Origin: Marinospirillum sp035271045
Lineage (GTDB): Bacteria > Pseudomonadota > Gammaproteobacteria > Pseudomonadales > Halomonadaceae
Assembly: GCF_035271045.1 (NCBI RefSeq)
Contig: NZ_DATESC010000007.1
Location: 186,001 to 250,000, forward strand
DNA length: 64,000 bases
Direction: 5' to 3'
The position numbers and the translations under genes are program-made. Within the stretch, counting starts at the first letter, position 1, and each line of letters starts with the position of its first letter. The notes beneath the pieces are model-generated. The model saw only the letters and a program-made list of their open reading frames with translations. It had not been told where the DNA came from and searched no databases. This document shows positions 52,672 through 62,724 of this stretch, piece after piece.

Positions 52672-53871
52672 ATGCTCATGTCCCAACGTACTAGGGTTCT
52701 TTTGGCCGGTATTTGTAGCCAGATTTTATGTGTCGGCATTGCTCGCTTTGCTTATACACCCCTACTGCCAATTATGCAGGAACAAACTTGGATGGGAGAC
52801 GCGGCTGGTGGTTGGTTAGCCGCGGTTAACTATTTAGGTTACATCAGTGGTGCATTGATCGCCGCTTCTATTAGTGATTTAAAATTGAAAGATACGCTTT
52901 ACCGTCTAGGGTTAGTGTTAGCCGTTGTGACTACTGCAATGATGGCGATGACTGAAAATCTTTCCCTATGGATGGTATTACGCTATTTATCAGGCTTAGC
53001 CAGTGCTGGCTCTATGCTGATTGCTTCTGGTTTAATTCTTAACTGGCTCATTCGCCATGATCACCGTGGTGAGCTAGGTATTCACTTTGCCGGTATTGGA
53101 TTGGGGATTGCTATTGCAGCCTTGTCTGTTGAGCTAATGATGTACCTTAGCCAAGGCTGGGCCGAACAATGGCTATGGCTATCACTGCTAAGTTTAATTC
53201 TAGCGGTTCCAGCTTGGTTTTGGCTGCCGCGTCCTGAAGTAGGCAACACCACCTCTAGCGGCACAACGCTAGTTGATAACCCGCCCACCAATCGGTTTAT
53301 GTGGCTAATGATGGCGGCTTATTTCTGTGCTGGTTATGGTTATGTAATAACTGCAACGTTTATTGTGGCTTTTGTTGAACGTCAGCCCGAACTAGCAGGC
53401 ATGGGGCCTATGGCGTTTGTACTGGTAGGTTTAGCAGCCGCTCCAGCTGTTATGGTGTGGGATATAATTGCTAGGCACGCGGGTTATTTAAATGCTTTAT
53501 TGCTGACTTTAGTTTTACAAGTCGGTGGTATTTTATTACCAGTCATCTCCCCCACTTTGCCGGTGGTATTCTTTAGCGCATTGCTGTTTGGCGGCACTTT
53601 TATTGGTTCTGTCAGCCTAGTATTAACAATGGCTGGGCGCTTATACCCAACCAAACCAGCTAAACTTATGGGTAAAATGACCATTTCCTATGGATCCGCT
53701 CAAGTCATAGCGCCAGCTTTAACAGGTATGCTTGCTGCAAAATTAGGTAATTATGATTTAGGCTTATGGATAGCCGGTGGCTTTGTTGTGGTTGGTATAC
53801 TGCTAGTGCTTTGGTTAAAGTTTACCGACCAAACTGCACAACAGTTAGATGCCTCGGCAAAAGCTAAGTAA
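52672..53871 (+). CDS. YbfB/YjiJ family MFS transporter
   Basis: Twelve-helix major-facilitator protein. It has 399 residues. The N-terminal GICSQILCVGIARFAYTPLLP is the signature of the YbfB/YjiJ group, with WLAAVNYLGYISGALIAASI next. AGGA precedes the ATG. It stands alone: rarD is divergent, and the GGDEF/EAL gene is convergent with a 14-bp gap. Substrate unknown. Confidence 0.88.
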   Translation: MLMSQRTRVLLAGICSQILCVGIARFAYTPLLPIMQEQTWMGDAAGGWLAAVNYLGYISGALIAASISDLKLKDTLYRLGLVLAVVTTAMMAMTENLSLWMVLRYLSGLASAGSMLIASGLILNWLIRHDHRGELGIHFAGIGLGIAIAALSVELMMYLSQGWAEQWLWLSLLSLILAVPAWFWLPRPEVGNTTSSGTTLVDNPPTNRFMWLMMAAYFCAGYGYVITATFIVAFVERQPELAGMGPMAFVLVGLAAAPAVMVWDIIARHAGYLNALLLTLVLQVGGILLPVISPTLPVVFFSALLFGGTFIGSVSLVLTMAGRLYPTKPAKLMGKMTISYGSAQVIAPALTGMLAAKLGNYDLGLWIAGGFVVVGILLVLWLKFTDQTAQQLDASAKAK

Positions 53872-53885
53872 TAAATAAACTCGCT

Positions 53886-56384
53886 TCACTGCGTTAAGCT
53901 CGTTGCCTGCAGGTGTTTAACAAAAGCATCGGCAGGCATAGGCTTGGCAAAATAATAACCTTGAAATTCATCGCATTTAAGCTTTGTTAATATTTTAACC
54001 TGCTGTTCGGTTTCAACCCCTTCGGCAGTCACTATTAAACCTAAACTATGTGCAAGCTGGATAATAGCTTTAACCAAGGCATAATCATCGGCATCATTTT
54101 CCATATCACGCACAAACGATTGATCTATTTTTAGTTTATCGACTGCAAAACGCTTTAAATAGGAAAGGTTGGAATAACCCGTACCAAAGTCATCAATCGA
54201 AAGCTTCACACCCAGTAGTTTTAATTGCTGTAGCATTTGCAGTAAGCGCTGCTGGTCTTTAAGTAACAGGCTTTCTGTTAACTCTAAATCTAAGTATTCT
54301 GGTTTTAAACCGCTTTTATCTAAGGCATTTTTAACTACTTCAACTAAATCACCTTTACGAAACTGCACCGCCGATAAATTAACCGATATTATAAAAGGTT
54401 CTATACCGGCTTGTTGCATTTGCACTGCTTGTTGGCAAGCTTGGTTTAAGACCCATTCACCAATTACCGTAATTAAGCCACTGTCTTCTGCAATAGGAAT
54501 AAAACGCACTGGCGAAATAAAACCTAGCTCAGGGTGTTGCCAGCGGACTAAAGCTTCTGCACCAACAACTTTAGTACCTGCTTGATTGTATTGTGGTTGA
54601 TAATAAACACTTAATTCATTTCTATCTAAAGCAACCCTAAGTTTAGTTAATAAACTTAGCCGTTCTTGTGCCGCTGTTTGCATATTTTCTTCAAAAAATT
54701 GATAGCTATTACGGCCATCAGCCTTAACCGCATACATAGCCGAACTAGCATTACGAAATAGTGTTTTAAAATCTTGACCATCGTTTGGATAAACAGCAAT
54801 ACCTACAGAAGTGGTTATTGTTAAATCATACGAGTCAACTAGCTCATGTACTGCTAACTCGGCTTGTAAGTGAGCTACTAAATCAGCAATATAAGCCTTG
54901 TTTGATGATTTATATAAAAGCAATAAAAACTCATCACCACTATAACGGCAGAGCAAACCTTGCTCTCCAATAAGTGCTTGTAAACGCTTAGCCAAAGCTA
55001 AAAGAAATTTATCACCAACTTCATGCCCTAAAGAATCATTAACATCTTTAAAATGGTCTAGATCAAAATAAATTAATGCATAACTAGGTGCTTTAGCAGT
55101 GTTTTTTTCTAATAGTTGCTCAGTCTTTTCCATAAAGTAAACTTTATTTGCCAAGCCAGTAAGCGGGTCAAAATGAGCAAGGTATTTAATGCGTTCTCGG
55201 CTTGCTTTTTGCTCGGTAATATCAGTAGCAATAGTACCACTACCTAATAAATGCCCTTCAGTGTCTTTAACTGGAAAGTGAATGGTTTCAAAACTGTAGG
55301 ATTGATGACCAAAATCTATTTCATCATACGTTATACAAGGCTTCTCATTTGCTCTAACTGCTTCTAAACTAATCGCTACACTTTGTGCTAACTTTAAAGG
55401 TAAAATATCATAAAAAGTTTTACCTAATACTTTATCTTTAGATTGCCCAACTAGTTTTTCAAATGCTAAGTTAACAAGGGTATAGCGACTATGAATATCT
55501 TTAACAGAAATACTAGAGGGAATATTGTCTATAAAAGCAGTATTTAACGCTTGAGTCTCCCTTAAGCTAGCAGTACTTTCAACTATTAGATTTTCTAGGC
55601 GTTGTTCATTCTTTTTTAAATCTAAAAAAAGTAGCTCATAAGGCCTTAATAAACCTGTAACTAAAATTGCTCGATAAATTAAGTAGACAGAAACTAACAA
55701 TAAGTAATGCCCTAACTTATTAGCAAAATCAAACACATCAGCATATTGAGTAAAAGCTAAGCTAGTTAAAGCACTAGCAAAAAGTGATGCGGCTATTAAC
55801 CAGCGTACGTCTTTTTCTAGGTGTTTCTTATCTTTTAAAATTAAAACCATAGCGATAATAAAAACAACGATCATTCCCCATTCACTATAAATTTTAAAAG
55901 GTGTTAGTCCTTGACCTTCAATAAAAGCAACGGGAAAAGAGCCATTAAAAATAGTGATACAGAAAAAGGTAGCCAGTGCTGCAAAACTAAAAAAAGTAGC
56001 CTGTATATTGACTTTTTTACCTAGTGTTAAGCTTGCCAGTAACACGGCTATAACTTCTATGTAACGAAAAGCTATCCACAACTGAGTAGGAATATTGGCA
56101 TCATCTACAGGCATTAACCCCATGCCTTTATAGGTTAAGGCGTGCAGCAACTCTAAAACACCAATAAAACCTGCTGCTATGGCAAAAACTAACAAAGCGC
56201 CATTATTGCTCCAACGCCTTGTATGCCAACCTAATACAAACACACCCCCTAAAACAATGACGCGTAGTAACTCAACAACCGTATGAAAAGCCAAGTAGTT
56301 ATAATTTGCTAGCAAATCCAACACAACTAAAATTAATAGTAATAATGTTGCCTGCTGCCAACCAAAGAGTAGTCTACGAATCAT
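53886..56384 (-). CDS. MASE3-PAS-GGDEF-EAL cyclic di-GMP protein
   Basis: Membrane sensor that makes and/or breaks cyclic di-GMP. It has 832 residues: a MASE3-type sensor of about eight helices (1-245; FHTVVELLRV and LELLHALTYKGMG are typical), a PAS domain (about 280-395), GGDEF (about 400-560) and EAL (about 580-830). The cyclase motif reads SGDEF (482-486), a common variant of GGDEF. The EAL motif EALVRW (610-615) and DDFGTGYSNLSYLKR are intact, so phosphodiesterase activity is likely and cyclase activity uncertain. It lies 16 bp after tyrA-aroA on the same strand. Confidence 0.93.
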   Translation of the reverse strand: MIRRLLFGWQQATLLLLILVVLDLLANYNYLAFHTVVELLRVIVLGGVFVLGWHTRRWSNNGALLVFAIAAGFIGVLELLHALTYKGMGLMPVDDANIPTQLWIAFRYIEVIAVLLASLTLGKKVNIQATFFSFAALATFFCITIFNGSFPVAFIEGQGLTPFKIYSEWGMIVVFIIAMVLILKDKKHLEKDVRWLIAASLFASALTSLAFTQYADVFDFANKLGHYLLLVSVYLIYRAILVTGLLRPYELLFLDLKKNEQRLENLIVESTASLRETQALNTAFIDNIPSSISVKDIHSRYTLVNLAFEKLVGQSKDKVLGKTFYDILPLKLAQSVAISLEAVRANEKPCITYDEIDFGHQSYSFETIHFPVKDTEGHLLGSGTIATDITEQKASRERIKYLAHFDPLTGLANKVYFMEKTEQLLEKNTAKAPSYALIYFDLDHFKDVNDSLGHEVGDKFLLALAKRLQALIGEQGLLCRYSGDEFLLLLYKSSNKAYIADLVAHLQAELAVHELVDSYDLTITTSVGIAVYPNDGQDFKTLFRNASSAMYAVKADGRNSYQFFEENMQTAAQERLSLLTKLRVALDRNELSVYYQPQYNQAGTKVVGAEALVRWQHPELGFISPVRFIPIAEDSGLITVIGEWVLNQACQQAVQMQQAGIEPFIISVNLSAVQFRKGDLVEVVKNALDKSGLKPEYLDLELTESLLLKDQQRLLQMLQQLKLLGVKLSIDDFGTGYSNLSYLKRFAVDKLKIDQSFVRDMENDADDYALVKAIIQLAHSLGLIVTAEGVETEQQVKILTKLKCDEFQGYYFAKPMPADAFVKHLQATSLTQ

Positions 56385-56400
56385 TGTTTCATCCTAAATT

Positions 56401-58650
56401 TTATAACTCTTCTACAAGTAACTTGCCACCCACACTCTTCATTAATTCAGCAAAGCCCGGAAAAGAAGTATTCACTACAGCACAGTCCTTAATAAGGATA
56501 TTACCACTAGCCCGCAAACCAGCCACAGCAAAACTCATGGCGATACGGTGATCGTGGTGGCAAACAATTTCTGCTGAACCAAAAACTTCTGGCAGTTCAC
56601 CTTTGCCAATAATTTCAATGCCATCGTCTAAAACCGTGCATTCAACACCTAAGTCTAATAAACCATCAGCCATGACTTGAATACGGTCAGACTCTTTAAC
56701 CCGCAACTCTTCAGCGCCGCTTAAAGTCGTCACGCCTTCGGCACAAGCTGCAGCAATAAACAGCGCAGGAAATTCATCAATGGCTAAAGGCACTTGGTTT
56801 TCAGGAATGGCAATGCCTTTTAAAGGTGCGTAACGCACACGAATATCTGCAACGGGTTCACCGCCCACTTCACGCTGATTGGTTAGCACTAAGTTAGCAC
56901 CCATTAAACGTAAGATATTAATCACGCCATCACGCGTCGGGTTAATGCCAACGTGTTCTAGGGTTAAATCACTGCCGGGCATAATGGCTGCTGCAACCAT
57001 AAAAAAGGTCGCTGAAGAAATATCGGCGGGAATATCAATTGCTGTTGCCGTTAACTTGCCACCGCCGGTTAAGCTAGCCGTTGCACCGTCTTGGCGTACC
57101 TCATAGCCAAAGCCATTTAACATACGTTCTGTATGGTCGCGCGTGGGTGCTGGTTCAGTGACTTGCGTTTCACCTTCTGCCCATAAACCGGCTAAGAGCA
57201 AACAAGATTTAACCTGCGCTGAAGCCATAGGCAAATCGTAGCTGATGCCTTTTAAAGGCTTGCCGCCAGTAATTTTTAACGGTGGACGACCATTTTCTGT
57301 AGTGGCAATTTCTGCACCCATTAAACGCAAAGGGTCGGCAACACGATTCATGGGGCGCTTACTTAACGAGGCATCGCCGGTTAATTCAGTATCAAACGGT
57401 TGTGCTGCTAGCAAACCCGCCAACAGGCGCATACTGGTGCCCGAATTGCCTAAATACAGCGGGCCTTGTGGCTGTTTTAAGCCGTGCATTCCCACGCCAT
57501 GAATGGTGACTTGACCTTGGTGGGGGCCTTCAATCTGTACACCCATATCCCGAAATGATTGCAGGGTAGCCAAGGCATCTTCGCCTTCTAAAAAGCCTTT
57601 CACCTGCGTCACGCCTTCTGCCAAAGCGCCTAACATAATGGAGCGGTGCGAAATGGATTTGTCACCGGGTACACGAATACTGCCTTGAATAGCCGTTGCG
57701 CCTGGCTGAGTAATAAAGTTGAGTCTTGTCGTTTGCATGGTTTGGTAGCCCGTTTTATTAAGCAAAGCAGTAAAGTAATCACGCGCTGATTTTGCTTTAG
57801 TAAATGTATTGACTAGCGCATCAGCATCTTGAGATGCAACAGCCGTTCGTAGCCGTTGCACGCCTTCTAAAAATTCATCCAATGCCTCTAAAGTGGCATC
57901 ACGATTGGCGATAAAAATATCTCGCCACATAACAGGGTCGCTGGCAGCTACGCGGGTAAAATCACGAAAACCGCCCGCAGCATAACGAAAAATCTCTAAA
58001 CGCTCATCTTTTCTAGCCAAGGTTTCGACTAAAGAAAAAGCTAGCAAATGTGGTAAATGGCTGGTTCGTGCTAACACTTGGTCGTGCTTTTTTACATCCA
58101 TTTCAATGACCTCTGCACCACACGCCTGCCAAAGCTGAGTTACCAAGGCTAGTGCTTCTGGGTCGTTGTTGGCAGTTGGCGTTAAAATCACCTTGCGGCC
58201 CGCAAATAAATCAACCTGCGAGGCAAGCACCCCGCTTTTTTCAGCGCCCGCTATGGGATGCCCTAAAATTAAGCGAGGTGGCAATTCGTTAAAAACTTTT
58301 TTGGCGGCTTCAAGCACTACTGCTTTGGCTGAACCTACATCGGTAACAACAGCGGTGGGTTTTAGGTGGGGTTTTAAAGCCATTAGTACAGGTTCCATCG
58401 CTAACACTGGCACAGCTAGCAAAATCAAATCAGCATCGGGTGCTAGTTCTGCTAAACAGCTGCTGACTTTATCAACAACGCCTAAAGAAATAGCGCCTTG
58501 GCGTTCTTCATAGGTAAGATCAACACCCAAATAGGTATTGGCAAAACCCGCGCGCCTTGCAGCAAGGGCTACCGAGCCACCAATAAGCCCTAAGCCGATA
58601 ATCAGCAGTTTATTAACGGTTGCCTTGATTGCTTTATTACTTTCTACCAC
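56401..58650 (-). CDS. tyrA-aroA: Fused prephenate dehydrogenase / EPSP synthase
   Basis: Two enzymes of aromatic amino-acid synthesis in one 749-residue chain. Residues 1-300 are TyrA: nucleotide loop GLGLIGGS (19-26), HPIAGAEKSG and the catalytic-His segment RTSHLPHLLAFSL. Residues 310-749 are EPSP synthase (AroA): PGDKSISHR (328-336), LYLGNSGTSMRLL and RVKESDRI. All catalytic motifs are present in both halves. The same fusion is known in pseudomonads and relatives. It lies 3 bp after hisC in the serC-pheA-hisC-tyrA/aroA operon. Confidence 0.97.
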   Translation of the reverse strand: MVESNKAIKATVNKLLIIGLGLIGGSVALAARRAGFANTYLGVDLTYEERQGAISLGVVDKVSSCLAELAPDADLILLAVPVLAMEPVLMALKPHLKPTAVVTDVGSAKAVVLEAAKKVFNELPPRLILGHPIAGAEKSGVLASQVDLFAGRKVILTPTANNDPEALALVTQLWQACGAEVIEMDVKKHDQVLARTSHLPHLLAFSLVETLARKDERLEIFRYAAGGFRDFTRVAASDPVMWRDIFIANRDATLEALDEFLEGVQRLRTAVASQDADALVNTFTKAKSARDYFTALLNKTGYQTMQTTRLNFITQPGATAIQGSIRVPGDKSISHRSIMLGALAEGVTQVKGFLEGEDALATLQSFRDMGVQIEGPHQGQVTIHGVGMHGLKQPQGPLYLGNSGTSMRLLAGLLAAQPFDTELTGDASLSKRPMNRVADPLRLMGAEIATTENGRPPLKITGGKPLKGISYDLPMASAQVKSCLLLAGLWAEGETQVTEPAPTRDHTERMLNGFGYEVRQDGATASLTGGGKLTATAIDIPADISSATFFMVAAAIMPGSDLTLEHVGINPTRDGVINILRLMGANLVLTNQREVGGEPVADIRVRYAPLKGIAIPENQVPLAIDEFPALFIAAACAEGVTTLSGAEELRVKESDRIQVMADGLLDLGVECTVLDDGIEIIGKGELPEVFGSAEIVCHHDHRIAMSFAVAGLRASGNILIKDCAVVNTSFPGFAELMKSVGGKLLVEEL

Positions 58651-58653
58651 GAA

Positions 58654-59754
58654 TCAAATGACCTTACGCAGTGCATCTATAAAGCGTTGGTTTTCTTCAG
58701 GTAAACCGATACTGACACGCAGGTGTTCATTCATACGGTAGGGGCGTAAAGGACGCACAATAATGCCTTCTTTAAGCAACGCATTATTGACTGCTTCAGC
58801 ATCACCCACTTCCACACAAATAAAGTTACCCACTGATGGAATGTAAGACAAACCCAGTTCACGAAAAGCGGTTTCTAGCTGCAACATACCGGCTTTGTTA
58901 GTAACAATTGACTGTTGCAAATATTCGTCATCGTCTAATGCCGCAAGTGAAGCTTCTAAAGCTAAAGTGTTAACGTTAAACGGCTGACGAATACGGTTTA
59001 AAGTTTCAGCAATAGTAACGGAAGAAACACTGTAACCCACACGCAAAGCAGCTAATCCATAGGCTTTAGAGAAGGTACGACAAACAATTAAGTTGGAGAA
59101 ATCCTTCAATAGCTTGAAAGTGTCTGGGTAAGCTTGTTCGCTCACGTATTCAGAATAGGCTTCATCTAATACCACCAGCACGTTTTCTGGCACACGCTGC
59201 ATAAATTCACGCAGCTGGGTTTCAGATGACCAAGTACCCGTTGGGTTATTAGGATTGGCAACAAAGACCACGCTGGTATTTTTATCAATCGCTGTAGCCA
59301 TCGCCGCTAAGTCATGCCCCCAGTTTTTAGCCGGAATAACCTTGTGTTCTGCACCTGCTGCTTGAGTCGTAATCGGGTAAACCGCAAAAGCATATTCGCT
59401 ATAAACAGCGTTGCGCCCCGGTGCTAACCAGCAGCGACCAATTAAATCGAGCAGGTCATTAGAACCATTACCCAAAGTAATTTGGCGCGTGCTTAAATCA
59501 AACTTTTTAGCCAAGGCTGTTTTTAAACCATAGCCACTGCCATCGGGGTAGCGGGTTAGCTCGGCTAGTTCTTGTTGAATAGCCGCCAGTGCTTTAGGAC
59601 TAGGGCCATTTGGGTTCTCGTTACTGGCTAGCTTTACAATGCTGTCTGGGTCTAGGTTGAGTTCGCGGGCTACTTCATCAACCGGCTTGCCGGGCTGATA
59701 AGGCATTAATCCTTGTACACCTTCATTGGCTAGTTTAAAAAAATCGCAGCTCAT
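58654..59754 (-). CDS. hisC: Histidinol-phosphate / aromatic aminotransferase
   Basis: PLP-dependent aminotransferase. It has 366 residues. ASNENPNGPS near 45, NPNNPTG, the Tyr in DEAYSEY and the PLP lysine in RTFSKAYGLAALRVGYS are all present. Position within the pheA-tyrA/aroA operon suggests it aminates aromatic keto acids as well as, or instead of, imidazole-acetol phosphate (the hisC2-type role in pseudomonads). It lies 30 bp after pheA. Confidence 0.93.
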   Translation of the reverse strand: MSCDFFKLANEGVQGLMPYQPGKPVDEVARELNLDPDSIVKLASNENPNGPSPKALAAIQQELAELTRYPDGSGYGLKTALAKKFDLSTRQITLGNGSNDLLDLIGRCWLAPGRNAVYSEYAFAVYPITTQAAGAEHKVIPAKNWGHDLAAMATAIDKNTSVVFVANPNNPTGTWSSETQLREFMQRVPENVLVVLDEAYSEYVSEQAYPDTFKLLKDFSNLIVCRTFSKAYGLAALRVGYSVSSVTIAETLNRIRQPFNVNTLALEASLAALDDDEYLQQSIVTNKAGMLQLETAFRELGLSYIPSVGNFICVEVGDAEAVNNALLKEGIIVRPLRPYRMNEHLRVSIGLPEENQRFIDALRKVI

Positions 59755-59784
59755 AGTTTATCTCTTCTAAATTAAGTAACCGAC

Positions 59785-60885
59785 TTATAAAACGCCTTTA
59801 GGGTAAGAACCCAACACTTTTACATCCGCAGCCTTTGCACCAATATCGTTTAATACGGCTTGAACACGCGGTTCATCAATATGGCCGGCAAAGTCAATAA
59901 AAAACACATAGTTCCATGCACCTGAACGGCTAGGGCGGCTTTCAATGCGCGTCATGTCAATATTGTGGGCATTAAAAGGTTCTAGCACTTGATGCAACGC
60001 ACCTGGTAAGTTACGCATAGAAATCATCAAGGATGTTTTATCATCACCTGAAACCGGCACTTTCTTAGCGCCAATGATTAAAAAACGTGTTGAATTATCA
60101 GGCGTGTCTTCAATGTTTTCAGCAAGGCGCGTAAGGCCGTATAAATCAGCCGCCATATCGCCAGCAATCGCTGCTGAGTGCCATTCACTTTTTACCTTGC
60201 GAGCAGCTTCAGCATTAGATGGCATGGCAACGCGATCAATGCCTGGGTAATAAGCATCAAGCCACTTACGGCATTGAGCTAACGAAGACGTGTGCGAATA
60301 GATGGTTGAAATTTTATCAGCGCGGGTATTTTCGCCCAGCAATAAGTGCTGGTGAATACGCAGCACTACTTCACCACTAATTTGCAGGCCTGAATCCATA
60401 AAGCTATCAAGCGTATGGCTAATCACACCTTCAGTGGAGTTTTCGATTGGCACAACGCCGTAATCGACAGCGCCAGATTCCACTTCACGGAATACTTCAT
60501 CAATGGCGGCAAAAGGCTTGCAAATGGCTGACTGCCCAAAATGCTTCAGCGTAGCCTGTTGAGTAAACGTACCTTCAGGGCCTAAATAAGCCACTTTTAA
60601 AGGCCGCTCTAATGCTAAGCAAGCTGACATCACTTCACGAAACAAACGCGCCATTTCTTCGTTAGATAAAGGGCCTTGGTTACGTTCCATAACGGCACGT
60701 AAAACTTGGGCTTCGCGTTCGGGGCGATAAAAAACAGCACCTTTACCATCTTCGGCAATTTTAACCTGAGCCACTTGCTGGGCGCATTTGGCGCGTTGGT
60801 TAATTAGCTGTTGTAGCTGCTGGTCTATTTGGTCGATTTCTTTTCTAACGTCTGCCAAATCTGGCAGTGATTTATCCTGAGTCAT
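59785..60885 (-). CDS. pheA: Bifunctional chorismate mutase / prephenate dehydratase
   Basis: Makes phenylpyruvate from chorismate. It has 366 residues. The N-terminal AroQ mutase domain (about 8-95) has RKEIDQIDQQLQQLINQRAKCA. The dehydratase domain follows with AYLGPEGTFTQQAT and PIENSTEGVISHTLD. The C-terminal ACT regulatory domain has LMISMRNLPGALHQVLEPF and the ESRPSRSGAWNYVFFID segment, which supports feedback control by phenylalanine. Gaps to serC (6 bp) and hisC (30 bp) place it mid-operon. Confidence 0.97.
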   Translation of the reverse strand: MTQDKSLPDLADVRKEIDQIDQQLQQLINQRAKCAQQVAQVKIAEDGKGAVFYRPEREAQVLRAVMERNQGPLSNEEMARLFREVMSACLALERPLKVAYLGPEGTFTQQATLKHFGQSAICKPFAAIDEVFREVESGAVDYGVVPIENSTEGVISHTLDSFMDSGLQISGEVVLRIHQHLLLGENTRADKISTIYSHTSSLAQCRKWLDAYYPGIDRVAMPSNAEAARKVKSEWHSAAIAGDMAADLYGLTRLAENIEDTPDNSTRFLIIGAKKVPVSGDDKTSLMISMRNLPGALHQVLEPFNAHNIDMTRIESRPSRSGAWNYVFFIDFAGHIDEPRVQAVLNDIGAKAADVKVLGSYPKGVL

Positions 60886-60891
60886 TCAGGC

Positions 60892-61977
60892 TTAACCTCT
60901 AGTTTTAGCAAAGTCATTCATAAATTCGATAAGTGCATCTACCGCAGCTTCCGGCACTGCATTATAAATACTGGCACGCATACCACCCACGCTACGGTGA
61001 CCGGCTAGGTTTAATAGTCCAGCATCGTCTGCTTTAGACAAGAAAAGTTTATCTAGGCTGGCATCGGCTAAACGAAAAGGAATATTCATAATGGAACGGT
61101 TTTCTAAGGCATTAGGGTTGCTGTAGAAATCATTACCATCAATAGCCGCATAGAGTTTGGCTGCTTTACGACGGTTAATTTCCGCCATATTTTCTAGGCC
61201 GCCTACTTCTGTTTTTAACCAATCAAACACTAAACCGGATAAATACCAAGCAAAGGTTGGCGGCGTGTTGTACATAGAGGCATTTTCAGCACACACCTTG
61301 TAGCTAAACATGGTGGGTATTTCAGCTTTGGCTTGATCAAGTAAATCATCACGCACAATAACCAGTGTTAAACCGGCAGGGCCAATGTTTTTTTGAGCGC
61401 CAGCATAAATAAGACCAAACTGGCTCACATCTATAGGTGTGCTTAGAATATCTGACGACATATCACACACCACCGGCACATCTGCTGTTGGCACGTAATC
61501 AAACTCCAAACCGCCAATGGTTTCGTTGCTGGTGTAATGCAAATAAGCAGCATCTTGGCTGGTTTGAATTTCAAACTGACGAGGCACACGGATTAAACCA
61601 TCTACTGTGCTACTGCTAGCGGCTAGGTGGATGGGCAAATAACGTTCGCCTTCTTGAATGGCCTTTTTGCCCCAAATACCGGTATTAATGTAGTTAGCTG
61701 TACCGCCTTTGCCACCTAGATTTAAAGGCAGCATAGCAAACTGGCTAGAAGCGCCACCCTGCATAAACAACACTTTATAGTTAGCAGGAATGTTTAGTAA
61801 GTCTCGCAGATCAGCTTCGGCTTTATTAGCGATGCTTACAAACTCATCGCTGCGGTGACTCATTTCCATCACTGACAGACCCTTACCCTGCCAATCTAGC
61901 ATTTCATCACGGGCTTGTTGTAATACGGTTTCAGGTAAGGCCGCTGGGCCAGCACAAAAATTGAATTTACGGCTCAT
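60892..61977 (-). CDS. serC: Phosphoserine aminotransferase
   Basis: PLP enzyme making O-phosphoserine for serine (and 4-phosphohydroxythreonine for vitamin B6). It has 361 residues. It opens FNFCAGPAALPETVLQQA; MEMSHRSDEF, FMQGGASSQFAMLPLNL and the PLP lysine in YAGAQKNIGPAGLTLVIV are conserved. First gene of serC-pheA-hisC-tyrA/aroA. The usual upstream gyrA is not adjacent here; thiQ lies 106 bp upstream. Confidence 0.97.
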   Translation of the reverse strand: MSRKFNFCAGPAALPETVLQQARDEMLDWQGKGLSVMEMSHRSDEFVSIANKAEADLRDLLNIPANYKVLFMQGGASSQFAMLPLNLGGKGGTANYINTGIWGKKAIQEGERYLPIHLAASSSTVDGLIRVPRQFEIQTSQDAAYLHYTSNETIGGLEFDYVPTADVPVVCDMSSDILSTPIDVSQFGLIYAGAQKNIGPAGLTLVIVRDDLLDQAKAEIPTMFSYKVCAENASMYNTPPTFAWYLSGLVFDWLKTEVGGLENMAEINRRKAAKLYAAIDGNDFYSNPNALENRSIMNIPFRLADASLDKLFLSKADDAGLLNLAGHRSVGGMRASIYNAVPEAAVDALIEFMNDFAKTRG

Positions 61978-62083
61978 CAGATTGCACTCTTAGTCTAAAA
62001 TACTGGGTTAAAAACACCTAAATTAATTGGCTGCAATGATACAGCAAAAAACACCTTGTCGCTGCTAGGCGCTAACAGAAGGA

Positions 62084-62701
62084 CTAACCGCCTTCTAAAA
62101 TCAGCAGCTGATCTGCCAAGGCATCGGCATCGGCTTGCCTATGGGTTACAAGAAGTGCCACCCGACCGGAGCTTTTTATTTCACCTTGCAGCCATTTGCC
62201 CGCCACTTGGCGCAAATCATCATCGAGCGCACTAAAAGGCTCATCTAATAACACCACGGGCATAGGCCTAAGTACACTGCGAATTAACGCAAGGCGTTGT
62301 TGTTGCCCACCGGAAAGTTTGCTGGGTAAACGTTTTAACAAAGGGGTAACTTCTAACAAATCACAGGCTTTAAGTACTTGCTGCCACTCTGCTTGGCTGG
62401 GTTTACCTTTAGCAAAACCCAGTTTTAAATTGGTTTCTATACTGAGGTGTTCAAAAAAATTCTGTTGTTGAAATAAATAAGACACTGGCCGCTCTTCTGG
62501 CGGCAAATTTTGAATAGCCTGCCCCTTAACCAAAATACTGCCGGATGCAACGGGTAAAAAACCAGCAATCGCATTCAACAAGGTACTTTTACCGCTGCCA
62601 CTACCACCCATAATCACCACCAACTCACCCGCTTCCACCTGTAAATGGTGCTGCCAAGTTTGCTCGCCTAGCTTTAATTCAAGGTGATTAATTTTTAGCA
62701 T
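62084..62701 (-). CDS. thiQ: Thiamine ABC transporter ATPase ThiQ
   Basis: ATPase subunit of the ThiBPQ thiamine/TPP importer. It has 205 residues, on the short side for ThiQ (about 230). Walker A GGSGSGKSTLLN, Q-loop FQQQNFFEH, signature LSGGQQQRLALIRSVL, Walker B VVLLDEPFSALDD, H-loop VTHRQADADALA. The YLFQQQNFFEHL pattern is typical of ThiQ. Its own start overlaps the last codons of a thiP stop (ATGCTAA), but the rest of thiP is displaced by about 1.1 kb of inserted DNA, so its normal thiBPQ transcript is probably broken here. Confidence 0.9.
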   Translation of the reverse strand: MLKINHLELKLGEQTWQHHLQVEAGELVVIMGGSGSGKSTLLNAIAGFLPVASGSILVKGQAIQNLPPEERPVSYLFQQQNFFEHLSIETNLKLGFAKGKPSQAEWQQVLKACDLLEVTPLLKRLPSKLSGGQQQRLALIRSVLRPMPVVLLDEPFSALDDDLRQVAGKWLQGEIKSSGRVALLVTHRQADADALADQLLILEGG

Positions 62702-62713
62702 TTAACGTCACTC
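62656..62713. repeat. 58-bp direct repeat, proximal copy (thiP-thiQ junction)
   Basis: This covers the first 15 codons of thiQ and the last few of thiP. It recurs at 63806-63863 with two differences (62663 and 62687). Outside these limits the two copies diverge at once. Confidence 0.95.
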
Positions 62714-62724
62714 ATTTTTTTAAT

